Positions 1 to 5,316 of a stretch of DNA of 5,316 nucleotides are shown one piece after another (position 1 is the stretch's first letter; the number at the start of each line of letters is the position of its first letter). The notes under the pieces were generated by a model. The model was given only the letters and a program-made list of their open reading frames with translations. It made no database searches and was not told the origin of the DNA. The DNA lies in contig PWGS01000267.1 of the NCBI GenBank assembly GCA_003554505.1, positions 1 to 5,316 on the forward strand, in the 5' to 3' direction. Both the position numbers and the translations under genes were made by a program. This DNA is from Desulfonatronospira sp. (GTDB lineage: Bacteria; Desulfobacterota; Desulfovibrionia; Desulfovibrionales; Desulfonatronovibrionaceae).

Positions 1-24
1 AGCTACAATTAATCACAAAGACTC

Positions 25-1350
25 ATGGCCTTAAAGTCCGGCAAGAAAAAAAGCAAATCCAAAAAGCCTGCAGCACCCCGGAAAAAATCCGGGCTGGGAT
101 ACCTGTTCTGGGGTGCTGCAACCGGCATTACCCTGCTGTCCTTGCTGGGTATCCTGTTGCTGCCTCCCTCAGAGGATCCTGCTCATACCCCAGCAAAAAC
201 ATCTCCTGAGAGTTCCCCGGGAATCGGCAGCGAAACCCTGAGCCACGAAGCCTCCCTTCCTGTTCCCAAAAGCAGGTTCACTCACGAAGAAAAAGTGGGA
301 ACCGGCTTTGAACAAAGGGTATGGGAGGCTGATATGGCCATTTTAAACGTGCTGGACAGGATGGGCAAGAATCGTGGCCATATCCTGCGCAACCGCGTGG
401 AGAACCGTTTTTTTTACGGCACTCCCTACAACTTCCAGGACATGCATATATATACCGCGGACAGGCAGGAACAGTTCATACTGCACCTGAAAAAAGTCCT
501 GGACAGCTTTGTAGCCAACGCAAAAATCAAACCTCAGGACCCTGAGCACCGGAAGTGGGCCATAAGCATTTCCGGACATACTACTCACCTTTTGCATCTG
601 GACATTCAAAAGCCGGACAGGAAGGCGGGAACGGGCAGCCTGGTCATCATCATAGACGATCTGGGAGAATGCCTGGATTTCGCCCGCGAGCTGGCTGAAC
701 TTGATTTCCCGGTTACATATTCCATTCTTCCCTATCTGCCCAAGACAAAGGAAGTAGCGGATTTTGCATCAAAGAACGGTTTTGAGGTCATGCTGCACAT
801 GCCCATGGAGCCGGAAACATACCACCGGGGAGTGGAACCAGGGCCGGGGGCTCTTTTTGTGGACATGCACCCGGAAAAAGTAAGACAGCAGCTTGTCCAC
901 AGCCTGGAGCAGGGGCCTCAGGCTCTGGGTGTCAACAATCATATGGGGTCAGCCTTCACCCGGCACTACGAGGGCATGAAGGTGGTCTTTGAGGAGCTCG
1001 AAAAAAGGGACATGTTTTTTCTGGACAGTGTAACCACCCCCGACAGCGTTGCCCCGCATATCGCCCGGGAAACGGGCCTGGACTTCATGCAGCGCCATGT
1101 TTTTCTGGACAATGTCCGGAGCATGGAAGCCATAACCTACCAGTTGCAGAAGGCGGAACAGATGGCTTCCAGGCAAGGCATGGCCGTGGCCATTGGGCAC
1201 CCATACCGGGAAACACTTGAAGCCCTGCACGAGTGGAGCAACAACAGGGACTCAAGAATAAACATTGCCAGCGTGGACGAACTTATACTTCAGCAGAGAA
1301 TTCATTCAGTCTCCTCCACCAGTGACGCCCGGACAGCCGGTGCAAATTAA
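25..1350 (+). CDS. Membrane-anchored divergent polysaccharide deacetylase (YibQ-like, Polysacc_deac_2 family)
   Basis: Predicted 441-residue envelope protein. The N-terminus is rich in Lys and Arg (residues 5-21) and is followed by one hydrophobic segment (about 24-47), which I read as an uncleaved signal anchor. A Ser/Pro-rich linker (about 48-85) comes next. Residues about 90-195 form a module I do not recognise. The C-terminal catalytic-type domain (about 205-425) carries the family's motifs in order: IDDLG (210-214), LHMPMEP (257-263), PGPG (272-275), VNNHMGS (303-309), FLDS (332-335), FLDN (360-363) and IGHP (390-393). D211, D212, H258 and H306 are plausible metal or catalytic residues, by analogy with NodB-type deacetylases. 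The family is thought to act on cell-wall or surface glycans in the periplasm, but its substrate is unknown. The start is the only ATG that keeps the membrane segment, since the next Met is residue 104. Its Shine-Dalgarno site is poor. It is probably co-transcribed with ndk, 34 bases downstream. Family call firm, activity inferred. Confidence 0.93.
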   Translation: MALKSGKKKSKSKKPAAPRKKSGLGYLFWGAATGITLLSLLGILLLPPSEDPAHTPAKTSPESSPGIGSETLSHEASLPVPKSRFTHEEKVGTGFEQRVWEADMAILNVLDRMGKNRGHILRNRVENRFFYGTPYNFQDMHIYTADRQEQFILHLKKVLDSFVANAKIKPQDPEHRKWAISISGHTTHLLHLDIQKPDRKAGTGSLVIIIDDLGECLDFARELAELDFPVTYSILPYLPKTKEVADFASKNGFEVMLHMPMEPETYHRGVEPGPGALFVDMHPEKVRQQLVHSLEQGPQALGVNNHMGSAFTRHYEGMKVVFEELEKRDMFFLDSVTTPDSVAPHIARETGLDFMQRHVFLDNVRSMEAITYQLQKAEQMASRQGMAVAIGHPYRETLEALHEWSNNRDSRINIASVDELILQQRIHSVSSTSDARTAGAN

Positions 1351-1373
1351 ATGAGAAGCTATTAAAAACAAAA

Positions 1374-1380
1374 AAGGAGA
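1374..1380 (+). promoter_or_regulatory. Strong Shine-Dalgarno site of ndk
   Basis: AAGGAGA lies in an A-rich 34-base gap. The AGGAG core is five bases from the ndk ATG, so it fixes that start. It is far stronger than the sites before the deacetylase, proC or thiD, which suggests ndk is translated more efficiently than its neighbours on the same transcript. Confidence 0.85.
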
Positions 1381-1384
1381 AAAA

Positions 1385-1804
1385 ATGACTCAGAGGACAC
1401 TTTCCATCATCAAGCCGGATGCAGTGCAAAGGAATCTGCAGGGAGCAATCCTGAAAATGATTCAGGACAGCGGCATGAAAATAGTGGCCATGAAAATGCT
1501 GCAGCTGAGCAAGGATGAAGCCCGGGGCTTTTACGCTGTACACCAGGATAAGCCTTTTTTTGACAGCCTTACCGACTACATGTCTTCAGGGCCCATAGTT
1601 GTAAGTATCCTGGAAGGAGAGAACTGCATTGAAAAATACCGGGACATCATGGGCGCCACCAATCCGCAAAATGCGCAGGAAGGCACCATACGCAAGGCCT
1701 ATGCCCTGGATATAGAAAAGAACTCCGTACACGGTTCTGATGCCCCGGACACCGCAGAGGCAGAAATGGCCTACTTTTTCAGCAGAATGGAAATGGTGGG
1801 TTAG
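1385..1804 (+). CDS. ndk: Nucleoside diphosphate kinase
   Basis: Cytosolic enzyme that moves the gamma phosphate of ATP to other (d)NDPs through a phospho-histidine, balancing NTP and dNTP pools. The 139-residue length is typical of bacterial Ndk. Visible motifs are IIKPDAV (8-14, with K10), the [10 protein letters not shown] block (85-94, with R86 and T92), GTIR (100-103) and the active-site signature NSVHGSD (113-119), where H116 is the phosphorylated residue. N113 and R103 also match conserved nucleotide-contact positions. The residue after HGSD is Ala120, where E. coli has Ser. This is a tolerated position as far as I know, so I expect an active enzyme. The ATG follows a strong Shine-Dalgarno site. 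The TAG stop directly abuts the proC start, so the two are almost certainly translated from one message. Pairing with proC reflects shared transcription, with no pathway link that I can see. Confidence 0.98.
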   Translation: MTQRTLSIIKPDAVQRNLQGAILKMIQDSGMKIVAMKMLQLSKDEARGFYAVHQDKPFFDSLTDYMSSGPIVVSILEGENCIEKYRDIMGATNPQNAQEGTIRKAYALDIEKNSVHGSDAPDTAEAEMAYFFSRMEMVG

Positions 1805-2608
1805 ATGTCTGTGCGTCTGGGAATTATCGGCACAGGCAACATGGGCGGGGCCATGGTCCAGGGCCTTGCTGCGCGCGAAGACATTGAACTGCACGGCTAT
1901 GGCCCGGACCAGGCATGCCTGCAGCGCCTGGCCAGTGAATGCGGCTTGAAGCAGCAGTCCGGACCTGCGGATCTGGCCAGGGACTGCGATTATGTTGTGC
2001 TGGCGGTCAAGCCGGGCCTGGTGCCCGCTGTGACGGCAGAAATCGCCCCGGGACTGGACCGGTCCAAATGTCTTATCTCACTGGCCGCCGGAGTTGGAAC
2101 CGGGGATATTTCCTTCTGGAGCAACCAGGCCTGTCCGGTGGTCAGGGTCATGCCCAACACTCCGGCCCTGGTGGGACGCGGCGTGTTCGCCCTCTGCCTG
2201 GAGGATGAAAACCTCTCCCGGGAACAGGCCGGGTTCATCCAGGGCGTTTTCCAGGACCTGGGCCAGGTGCACGTTCTGCCGGAGGAGTCCTTTGACTCCT
2301 TTACCGCCCTTATAGGTTCCGGTCCCGCCTATGTTTACTATTTCATGGAAAGCATGGTGGATGCAGGAGTGTATATGGGTCTTGGCAGGGCCCAGGCCAC
2401 GGAGATGGTCCTGGAGCTTTTTGCAGGTTCGGCCCATATGGCCCAGAAAAAAAACTGCCATGTTACTCAGCTGAAAGAAATGGTCACTTCTCCTGGAGGC
2501 ACGACCATCGCCGGGCTGGGAGCCCTGGAAAAGAGGGCGGTCAAGGCCGCTGTCAGGGAAGCTGTTCAGGAGGCCGCCCGCCGCAGCAGAAAACTTGGCG
2601 GAAAGTAA
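1805..2608 (+). CDS. proC: Pyrroline-5-carboxylate reductase
   Basis: Catalyses the last step of proline synthesis, reducing 1-pyrroline-5-carboxylate to L-proline with NAD(P)H in the cytosol. The 267 residues match the normal family size (about 265-280). The N-terminal Rossmann domain has the dinucleotide motif GTGNMG (9-14), and RVMPNTP (114-120) is the conserved cofactor and substrate loop. The helical C-terminal dimerisation domain begins near GSGPAYVYYF (171-180) and holds the family signature around 226-250 (TSPGGTT, then GLGALE). No key motif is missing. The ATG begins on the base after the ndk TAG, with only a weak GGTGGG upstream that lies inside the last ndk codons. Translation therefore probably depends on ribosomes finishing ndk. 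An eight-A run within codons 215-217 is noted under findings. It is the last gene of the rightward block and runs into thiD tail to tail. Confidence 0.98.
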   Translation: MSVRLGIIGTGNMGGAMVQGLAAREDIELHGYGPDQACLQRLASECGLKQQSGPADLARDCDYVVLAVKPGLVPAVTAEIAPGLDRSKCLISLAAGVGTGDISFWSNQACPVVRVMPNTPALVGRGVFALCLEDENLSREQAGFIQGVFQDLGQVHVLPEESFDSFTALIGSGPAYVYYFMESMVDAGVYMGLGRAQATEMVLELFAGSAHMAQKKNCHVTQLKEMVTSPGGTTIAGLGALEKRAVKAAVREAVQEAARRSRKLGGK

Positions 2609-2641
2609 AAAATCGCCGGGCCTGGTCCTGTTTCTACTTTC
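2601..2641. terminator. Possible shared terminator between proC and thiD (weak)
   Basis: The 31 bases between the two converging stop codons are flanked by a perfect 7-base inverted repeat, GAAAGTA (2601-2607) and TACTTTC (2635-2641). The stem can extend by three A-T pairs past a one-base bulge (C2634). The arms overlap the last codons of both genes. On the leftward transcript the spacer also gives a run of six T (complement of 2607-2612), although no strong GC-rich stem precedes it. Position favours a bidirectional terminator. The AT-rich stem and roughly 20-base loop are not those of a classic intrinsic terminator, so the call is tentative. Confidence 0.25.
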
Positions 2642-3443
2642 AGCTCATGGCAGCCAGGTGGTTCACCGGACCATGGCCCCTTCCCAGAGGAAAGCTTTTT
2701 TCCAGGGCCAGCTGCAGATAATCCCTGCCTTTCTCCACCGCTTCCCTCATGCCCATCCCAAGGACCAGGCCGGCTGTTATGGCTGCCGAAAGAGTGCATC
2801 CGGTGCCGTGATTGCTGGTTGTATTGACCCTTGCCCTGGTAATGGCCAGGGGATCTTCTCCCCGGATACCCAGCCAGTCTGTAACCTCATCTGTCTCCCT
2901 GAAGTGCCCGCCCTTTAAAAGCACAGCGCTGGCCCCCATATCCTGCAGCCTGCCTATGGCCTCAAAAACATCATCTCTGGAACTTATCCGGGTCATCTCT
3001 GTCAAAAGCTCGGCTTCGGGACGATTGGGGGTAACAAGGGCGGACAGTGGCAGGATTTCATCTTTGAGGGCCTGAACCGCTTGGTCCTGCAAGAGCTTGT
3101 GCCCGCTCTGGCTTACGCAGACCGGGTCCACAACCAGGGGGAAGTCCACGCCTTTCAGGCATCCGGCCACTGCGGATATAATCTCCGCGGAAAAAAGCAT
3201 CCCGGTCTTGGCTGCACGTACAGGGAAATCATCCAGCACGCTTTGCATCTGCAGGGCCACAAACTCCGGTTCAGGGGCAAATACACCCTGCACTCCGGTG
3301 GTGTTCTGAGCGGTCAGGGCCGTGACCACGGACAGGCCGTAAACCCTGTACACGGAAAATGTCTTGAGGTCCGCCTGAATCCCGGCTCCTCCGCCGGGAT
3401 CTGATCCGGCTATGGTCAATGCGCACGGCAGGGGGTTGATCAT
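2640..3443 (-). CDS. thiD: Hydroxymethylpyrimidine / phosphomethylpyrimidine kinase
   Basis: Phosphorylates 4-amino-5-hydroxymethyl-2-methylpyrimidine (HMP) and then HMP-phosphate, giving the pyrimidine half of thiamine. The 267-residue ribokinase-fold protein shows the ThiD pattern: [16 protein letters not shown] (12-27), AQNTTGV (45-51, where Q46 matches the HMP-binding Gln), KTGML (79-83), VVDPV (104-108), TPNRPEA (138-144), KGGH (177-180), the anion-hole motif [10 protein letters not shown] (212-221, with C216 at the catalytic Cys position) and GHGPVNH (256-262). It ends right after this last motif, so it is stand-alone ThiD without the ThiE fusion seen in some bacteria. The Gln and GTGC features favour HMP kinase over pyridoxal kinase. 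The ATG overlaps the glnS stop (ATGA), and no good Shine-Dalgarno site precedes it, which points to translational coupling. No other thi gene and no TPP riboswitch is visible here. Confidence 0.96.
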   Translation of the reverse strand: MINPLPCALTIAGSDPGGGAGIQADLKTFSVYRVYGLSVVTALTAQNTTGVQGVFAPEPEFVALQMQSVLDDFPVRAAKTGMLFSAEIISAVAGCLKGVDFPLVVDPVCVSQSGHKLLQDQAVQALKDEILPLSALVTPNRPEAELLTEMTRISSRDDVFEAIGRLQDMGASAVLLKGGHFRETDEVTDWLGIRGEDPLAITRARVNTTSNHGTGCTLSAAITAGLVLGMGMREAVEKGRDYLQLALEKSFPLGRGHGPVNHLAAMS

Positions 3444-5131
3444 TGGTTCTGCATCTTTTTTTCAATCTTGGCCCAGGTATCCTTGAGAGAAACCGTCCTG
3501 TTGAATACCGGGCTCCGGGGGCGGCTTGCCTGATCCACGCAAAAATAACCCAGCCTTTCAAACTGCAGGAAATCCCCGGGGGCAAGCTCTTTAACAGCCG
3601 GCTCCATCATGCAGCCGTGCATCTCCTGCAGTGAGTCCGGGTTCAATGTATCATCCAGGCCAAGCCCTTTTTTCTCATCCTGCAGTGGATTGGGCCTGGA
3701 AAACAGGCGGTCATAGATGCGCACCCGGGACTTGACCGCATGAGCAGCAGATACCCAGTGCAGGGTTCCCTTGACCTTGCGCCCGTCCGGGGCATCCCCG
3801 CCTTTGGTCTCTGGATCATAGGTGCAGCGGATCTCCTTGATCATACCCGTTTCCTGATCCCTGACCACCTCCCGGCAGGTAATGAAATAGGCATACCTCA
3901 GGCGGACCTCGCGGCCCGGGGCCAGCCGGAAATACTTTTTGGGGGGATCCTCGCGGAAGTCGTCAGCCTCGATATAAATCACCCCGGAAAAAGGGATGCT
4001 GCGGGTTCCCATGCTCTCGTCTTCGGGGTTGTTTATGGCTTCCAGCTCTTCTGAGCCCTGCCCGGGATAATTGGTTATGACCACCTTGACCGGGTTCAGG
4101 ACCCCCATATACCTGGGAGCCCGCCTGTTCAGGTCTTCGCGGATGCAGTATTCCAGAAGGGTCATGTCCACCACGTTGTCGCTTTTGGCCCCCCCGATAA
4201 GATCGCAGAACTTCCGGATGGAACCCGGTGTATACCCGCGGCGTCTAAGCCCGGATATGGTGGGCATCCTGGGATCATCCCAGCCCTGCACATGACCGCC
4301 CTGGACCAGCTGGGTAAGCTTGCGCTTGCTCATTACCGTGTAGTTAAGGCTCAGCCTGGCGAACTCAATCTGCTGGGGATGACATTTTACCCCGAGCTTC
4401 TCCAGAAACCAGTCGTACAGGGGCCGGTGATCCTGGAACTCCAGGGAACACAGGGAATGGGTTATGCCCTCTATGGAATCCGACAGGCAGTGCGCGTAAT
4501 CATATGTGGGATAGATGCACCAGGCATCCTTGGTCCGGTGGTGTTCGGCCTTGAGGATGCGGTAGATTACCGGATCGCGCATATTGATATTGGAAGAGGC
4601 CATATCAATTTTTGCCCGCAGAACATGGGTTCCTTCTTCGAAGCTTCCCTTTTTCATTTCCTGAAAAAGATCCAAATTTTCCTGCACGCCGCGCTCCCTG
4701 TAAGGGCTGTTTTGACCCGGCCGGGTAAGGGTACCCCGGTAGCGCCGGATTTCCTCCGGACCCAGGCTGCATACGTAGGCCTGTCCCTGCTCAATGAGCT
4801 GCAGTGCATACCCATAAAACTTCTGAAAGTAATCAGAGGCATAGTAAAGATGCTCTCCCCAGTCGTAGCCCAGCCACTTTACGTCCTCAATAATGGAGTG
4901 CACGTATTCCGGGTCTTCATTCTTGGGATTGGTGTCGTCGAAACGCAGGTGACAGCGCCCGCCGTACTTTCTTGCCAGTCCGAAATTGAGGCAGATGGAC
5001 TTGGCGTGGCCGATGTGCAGATAGCCGTTGGGCTCAGGGGGAAACCTGGTCACTACGGTCTCGTGCTTGCCGCTTTGAAGATCCTGCTCGATTATATCCT
5101 GAATAAAATGAGACGCATTCTGTGTATCCAT
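3440..5131 (-). CDS. glnS: Glutaminyl-tRNA synthetase (GlnRS, class I)
   Basis: Cytosolic enzyme that charges tRNA-Gln directly with glutamine using ATP. The 563 residues compare with 554 in E. coli. The class I catalytic domain has [12 protein letters not shown] (31-42, the HIGH signature), RFDDTNP (63-69), the insertion and glutamine-pocket region around [10 protein letters not shown] (210-219), and VMSKRKL (266-272, the KMSKS equivalent). The C-terminal beta-barrel anticodon-binding part (about 340-550) includes [11 protein letters not shown] (330-340), DGRKVKG (449-455), HWVSAAHA (458-465), YDRLFS (473-478) and PVFNRTV (541-547). Glutaminyl rather than glutamyl specificity is clear from this C-terminal half: bacterial GluRS has an alpha-helical cage there. 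The start agrees with the E. coli N-terminus ([15 protein letters not shown] resembles FIRQIIDEDLASGKH). It is first gene of the leftward block, overlapping thiD by four bases. Confidence 0.98.
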   Translation of the reverse strand: MDTQNASHFIQDIIEQDLQSGKHETVVTRFPPEPNGYLHIGHAKSICLNFGLARKYGGRCHLRFDDTNPKNEDPEYVHSIIEDVKWLGYDWGEHLYYASDYFQKFYGYALQLIEQGQAYVCSLGPEEIRRYRGTLTRPGQNSPYRERGVQENLDLFQEMKKGSFEEGTHVLRAKIDMASSNINMRDPVIYRILKAEHHRTKDAWCIYPTYDYAHCLSDSIEGITHSLCSLEFQDHRPLYDWFLEKLGVKCHPQQIEFARLSLNYTVMSKRKLTQLVQGGHVQGWDDPRMPTISGLRRRGYTPGSIRKFCDLIGGAKSDNVVDMTLLEYCIREDLNRRAPRYMGVLNPVKVVITNYPGQGSEELEAINNPEDESMGTRSIPFSGVIYIEADDFREDPPKKYFRLAPGREVRLRYAYFITCREVVRDQETGMIKEIRCTYDPETKGGDAPDGRKVKGTLHWVSAAHAVKSRVRIYDRLFSRPNPLQDEKKGLGLDDTLNPDSLQEMHGCMMEPAVKELAPGDFLQFERLGYFCVDQASRPRSPVFNRTVSLKDTWAKIEKKMQNQ

Positions 5132-5142
5132 AAAATCTAAAA

Positions 5143-5157
5143 TCCCCTGGTTCCAGG
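5143..5157 (-). promoter_or_regulatory. glnS ribosome binding site next to a small hairpin
   Basis: On the minus strand the glnS leader reads CCTGGAACCAGG followed by GGA and then an A/T-rich 12-base stretch before the ATG. AGGGG is the only Shine-Dalgarno-like sequence, and its spacing is longer than usual. CCTG and CAGG can pair as a 4-bp stem with a GAAC tetraloop, and the stem includes the first bases of the AGGGG. The dyad could partly mask ribosome binding or serve as a protein site. It is short enough to arise by chance. Confidence 0.45.
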
Positions 5158-5191
5158 TTTCAATGAAAATATTTCCTAACTATTCATTAAT

Positions 5192-5219
5192 ATTTAACCT
5201 CGAATAAAACTCTTGTCCA
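5192..5219 (-). promoter_or_regulatory. Candidate sigma-70 promoter for glnS-thiD
   Basis: On the minus strand TGGACA (5219-5214) matches the -35 consensus at five of six bases. After a 16-base spacer, TTAAAT (5197-5192) matches the -10 consensus at four of six, though it lacks the preferred A at position 2. This would put the transcript start near 5185, with a leader of about 54 bases. The 185 bases from 5132 to the right edge are much richer in A/T than the genes and have no sustained open frame. I see no tRNA, riboswitch or other gene there. Confidence 0.35.
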
Positions 5220-5316
5220 TGACGGGCTTTCTGCTTGAGAGCACAATTTCACTCCCGGCAAAAAACTTACATCATGCGCTTAAAAATTAAATTCTCTCTC
5301 ACTGATGGAAAATGAA

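Noticed and set aside
1..12. Possible tail of an upstream gene (Ser-Tyr-Asn-stop in frame 1)
   Set aside because: Three codons are too few to assign. The stop may be chance.
1265..1289. Possible internal ndk promoter: TATACT (1284-1289) with TTGCCA (1265-1270)
   Set aside because: The spacer is only 13 bases, too short for a sigma-70 promoter, and no better -35 box sits at 16-18 bases.
1351..1365. Four-codon open frame ATG AGA AGC TAT TAA directly after the deacetylase stop
   Set aside because: It has no ribosome site and is too short to mean anything on its own.
2078..2461. A 127-codon open frame on the minus strand opposite proC
   Set aside because: It is fully inside proC, with no recognisable domain or ribosome site, so it is a shadow of the coding bias of proC.
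4292..5140. A 282-codon open frame on the + strand opposite glnS
   Set aside because: It lies almost wholly antisense to a clear glnS and its translation resembles no family I know. No good Shine-Dalgarno site precedes it. Long antisense open frames are expected opposite a biased coding sequence.
5181..5206. TATTC / GAATA 5-base inverted repeat spanning the candidate -10 of glnS
   Set aside because: Arms of five A/T-rich bases separated by 16 are likely by chance in AT-rich DNA.
5305..5316. ATG at the right edge that could start a rightward gene (Met-Glu-Asn-Glu)
   Set aside because: Only four codons are visible and the upstream bases are CT-rich with no Shine-Dalgarno site, so it cannot be supported.

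Overview
The window holds five protein genes in two converging blocks. The rightward block (25-2608) encodes a membrane-anchored divergent polysaccharide deacetylase, nucleoside diphosphate kinase (ndk) and pyrroline-5-carboxylate reductase (proC). The leftward block (5131-2640) encodes glutaminyl-tRNA synthetase (glnS) and hydroxymethylpyrimidine (phosphate) kinase (thiD). The blocks meet tail to tail with 31 bases between the proC and thiD stop codons. About 96% of the window is coding. I found no RNA gene, mobile element, CRISPR array or attachment site.

Organism: the proteins look like those of a Gram-negative bacterium. The deacetylase is of the YibQ type with an N-terminal membrane anchor, and the GlnRS is full length and close in layout to the E. 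coli enzyme. GC content is moderate, with AT-rich intergenic DNA. From memory, a polysaccharide deacetylase-ndk-proC order and a GlnRS of this kind fit sulfate-reducing Desulfovibrionales (former Deltaproteobacteria). That is an inference and was not tested by any search.

Layout: the deacetylase starts 25 bases from the left edge, so its promoter and any upstream operon partner lie outside. A 34-base gap with a strong Shine-Dalgarno site leads to ndk, whose stop codon directly abuts the proC ATG. On the other strand, glnS is preceded by 185 bases of AT-rich non-coding DNA carrying a plausible promoter and a small hairpin beside its ribosome binding site. The glnS stop overlaps the thiD start in an ATGA junction, so thiD translation is probably coupled to glnS.

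The genes serve unrelated housekeeping needs: envelope glycan processing, nucleotide pools, proline synthesis, tRNA charging and thiamine synthesis. They appear to share transcripts, not a pathway. I see no convincing evidence of an undescribed system. The least explained items are the roughly 100-residue extra module in the deacetylase, the hairpin in the glnS leader and the glnS-thiD coupling.
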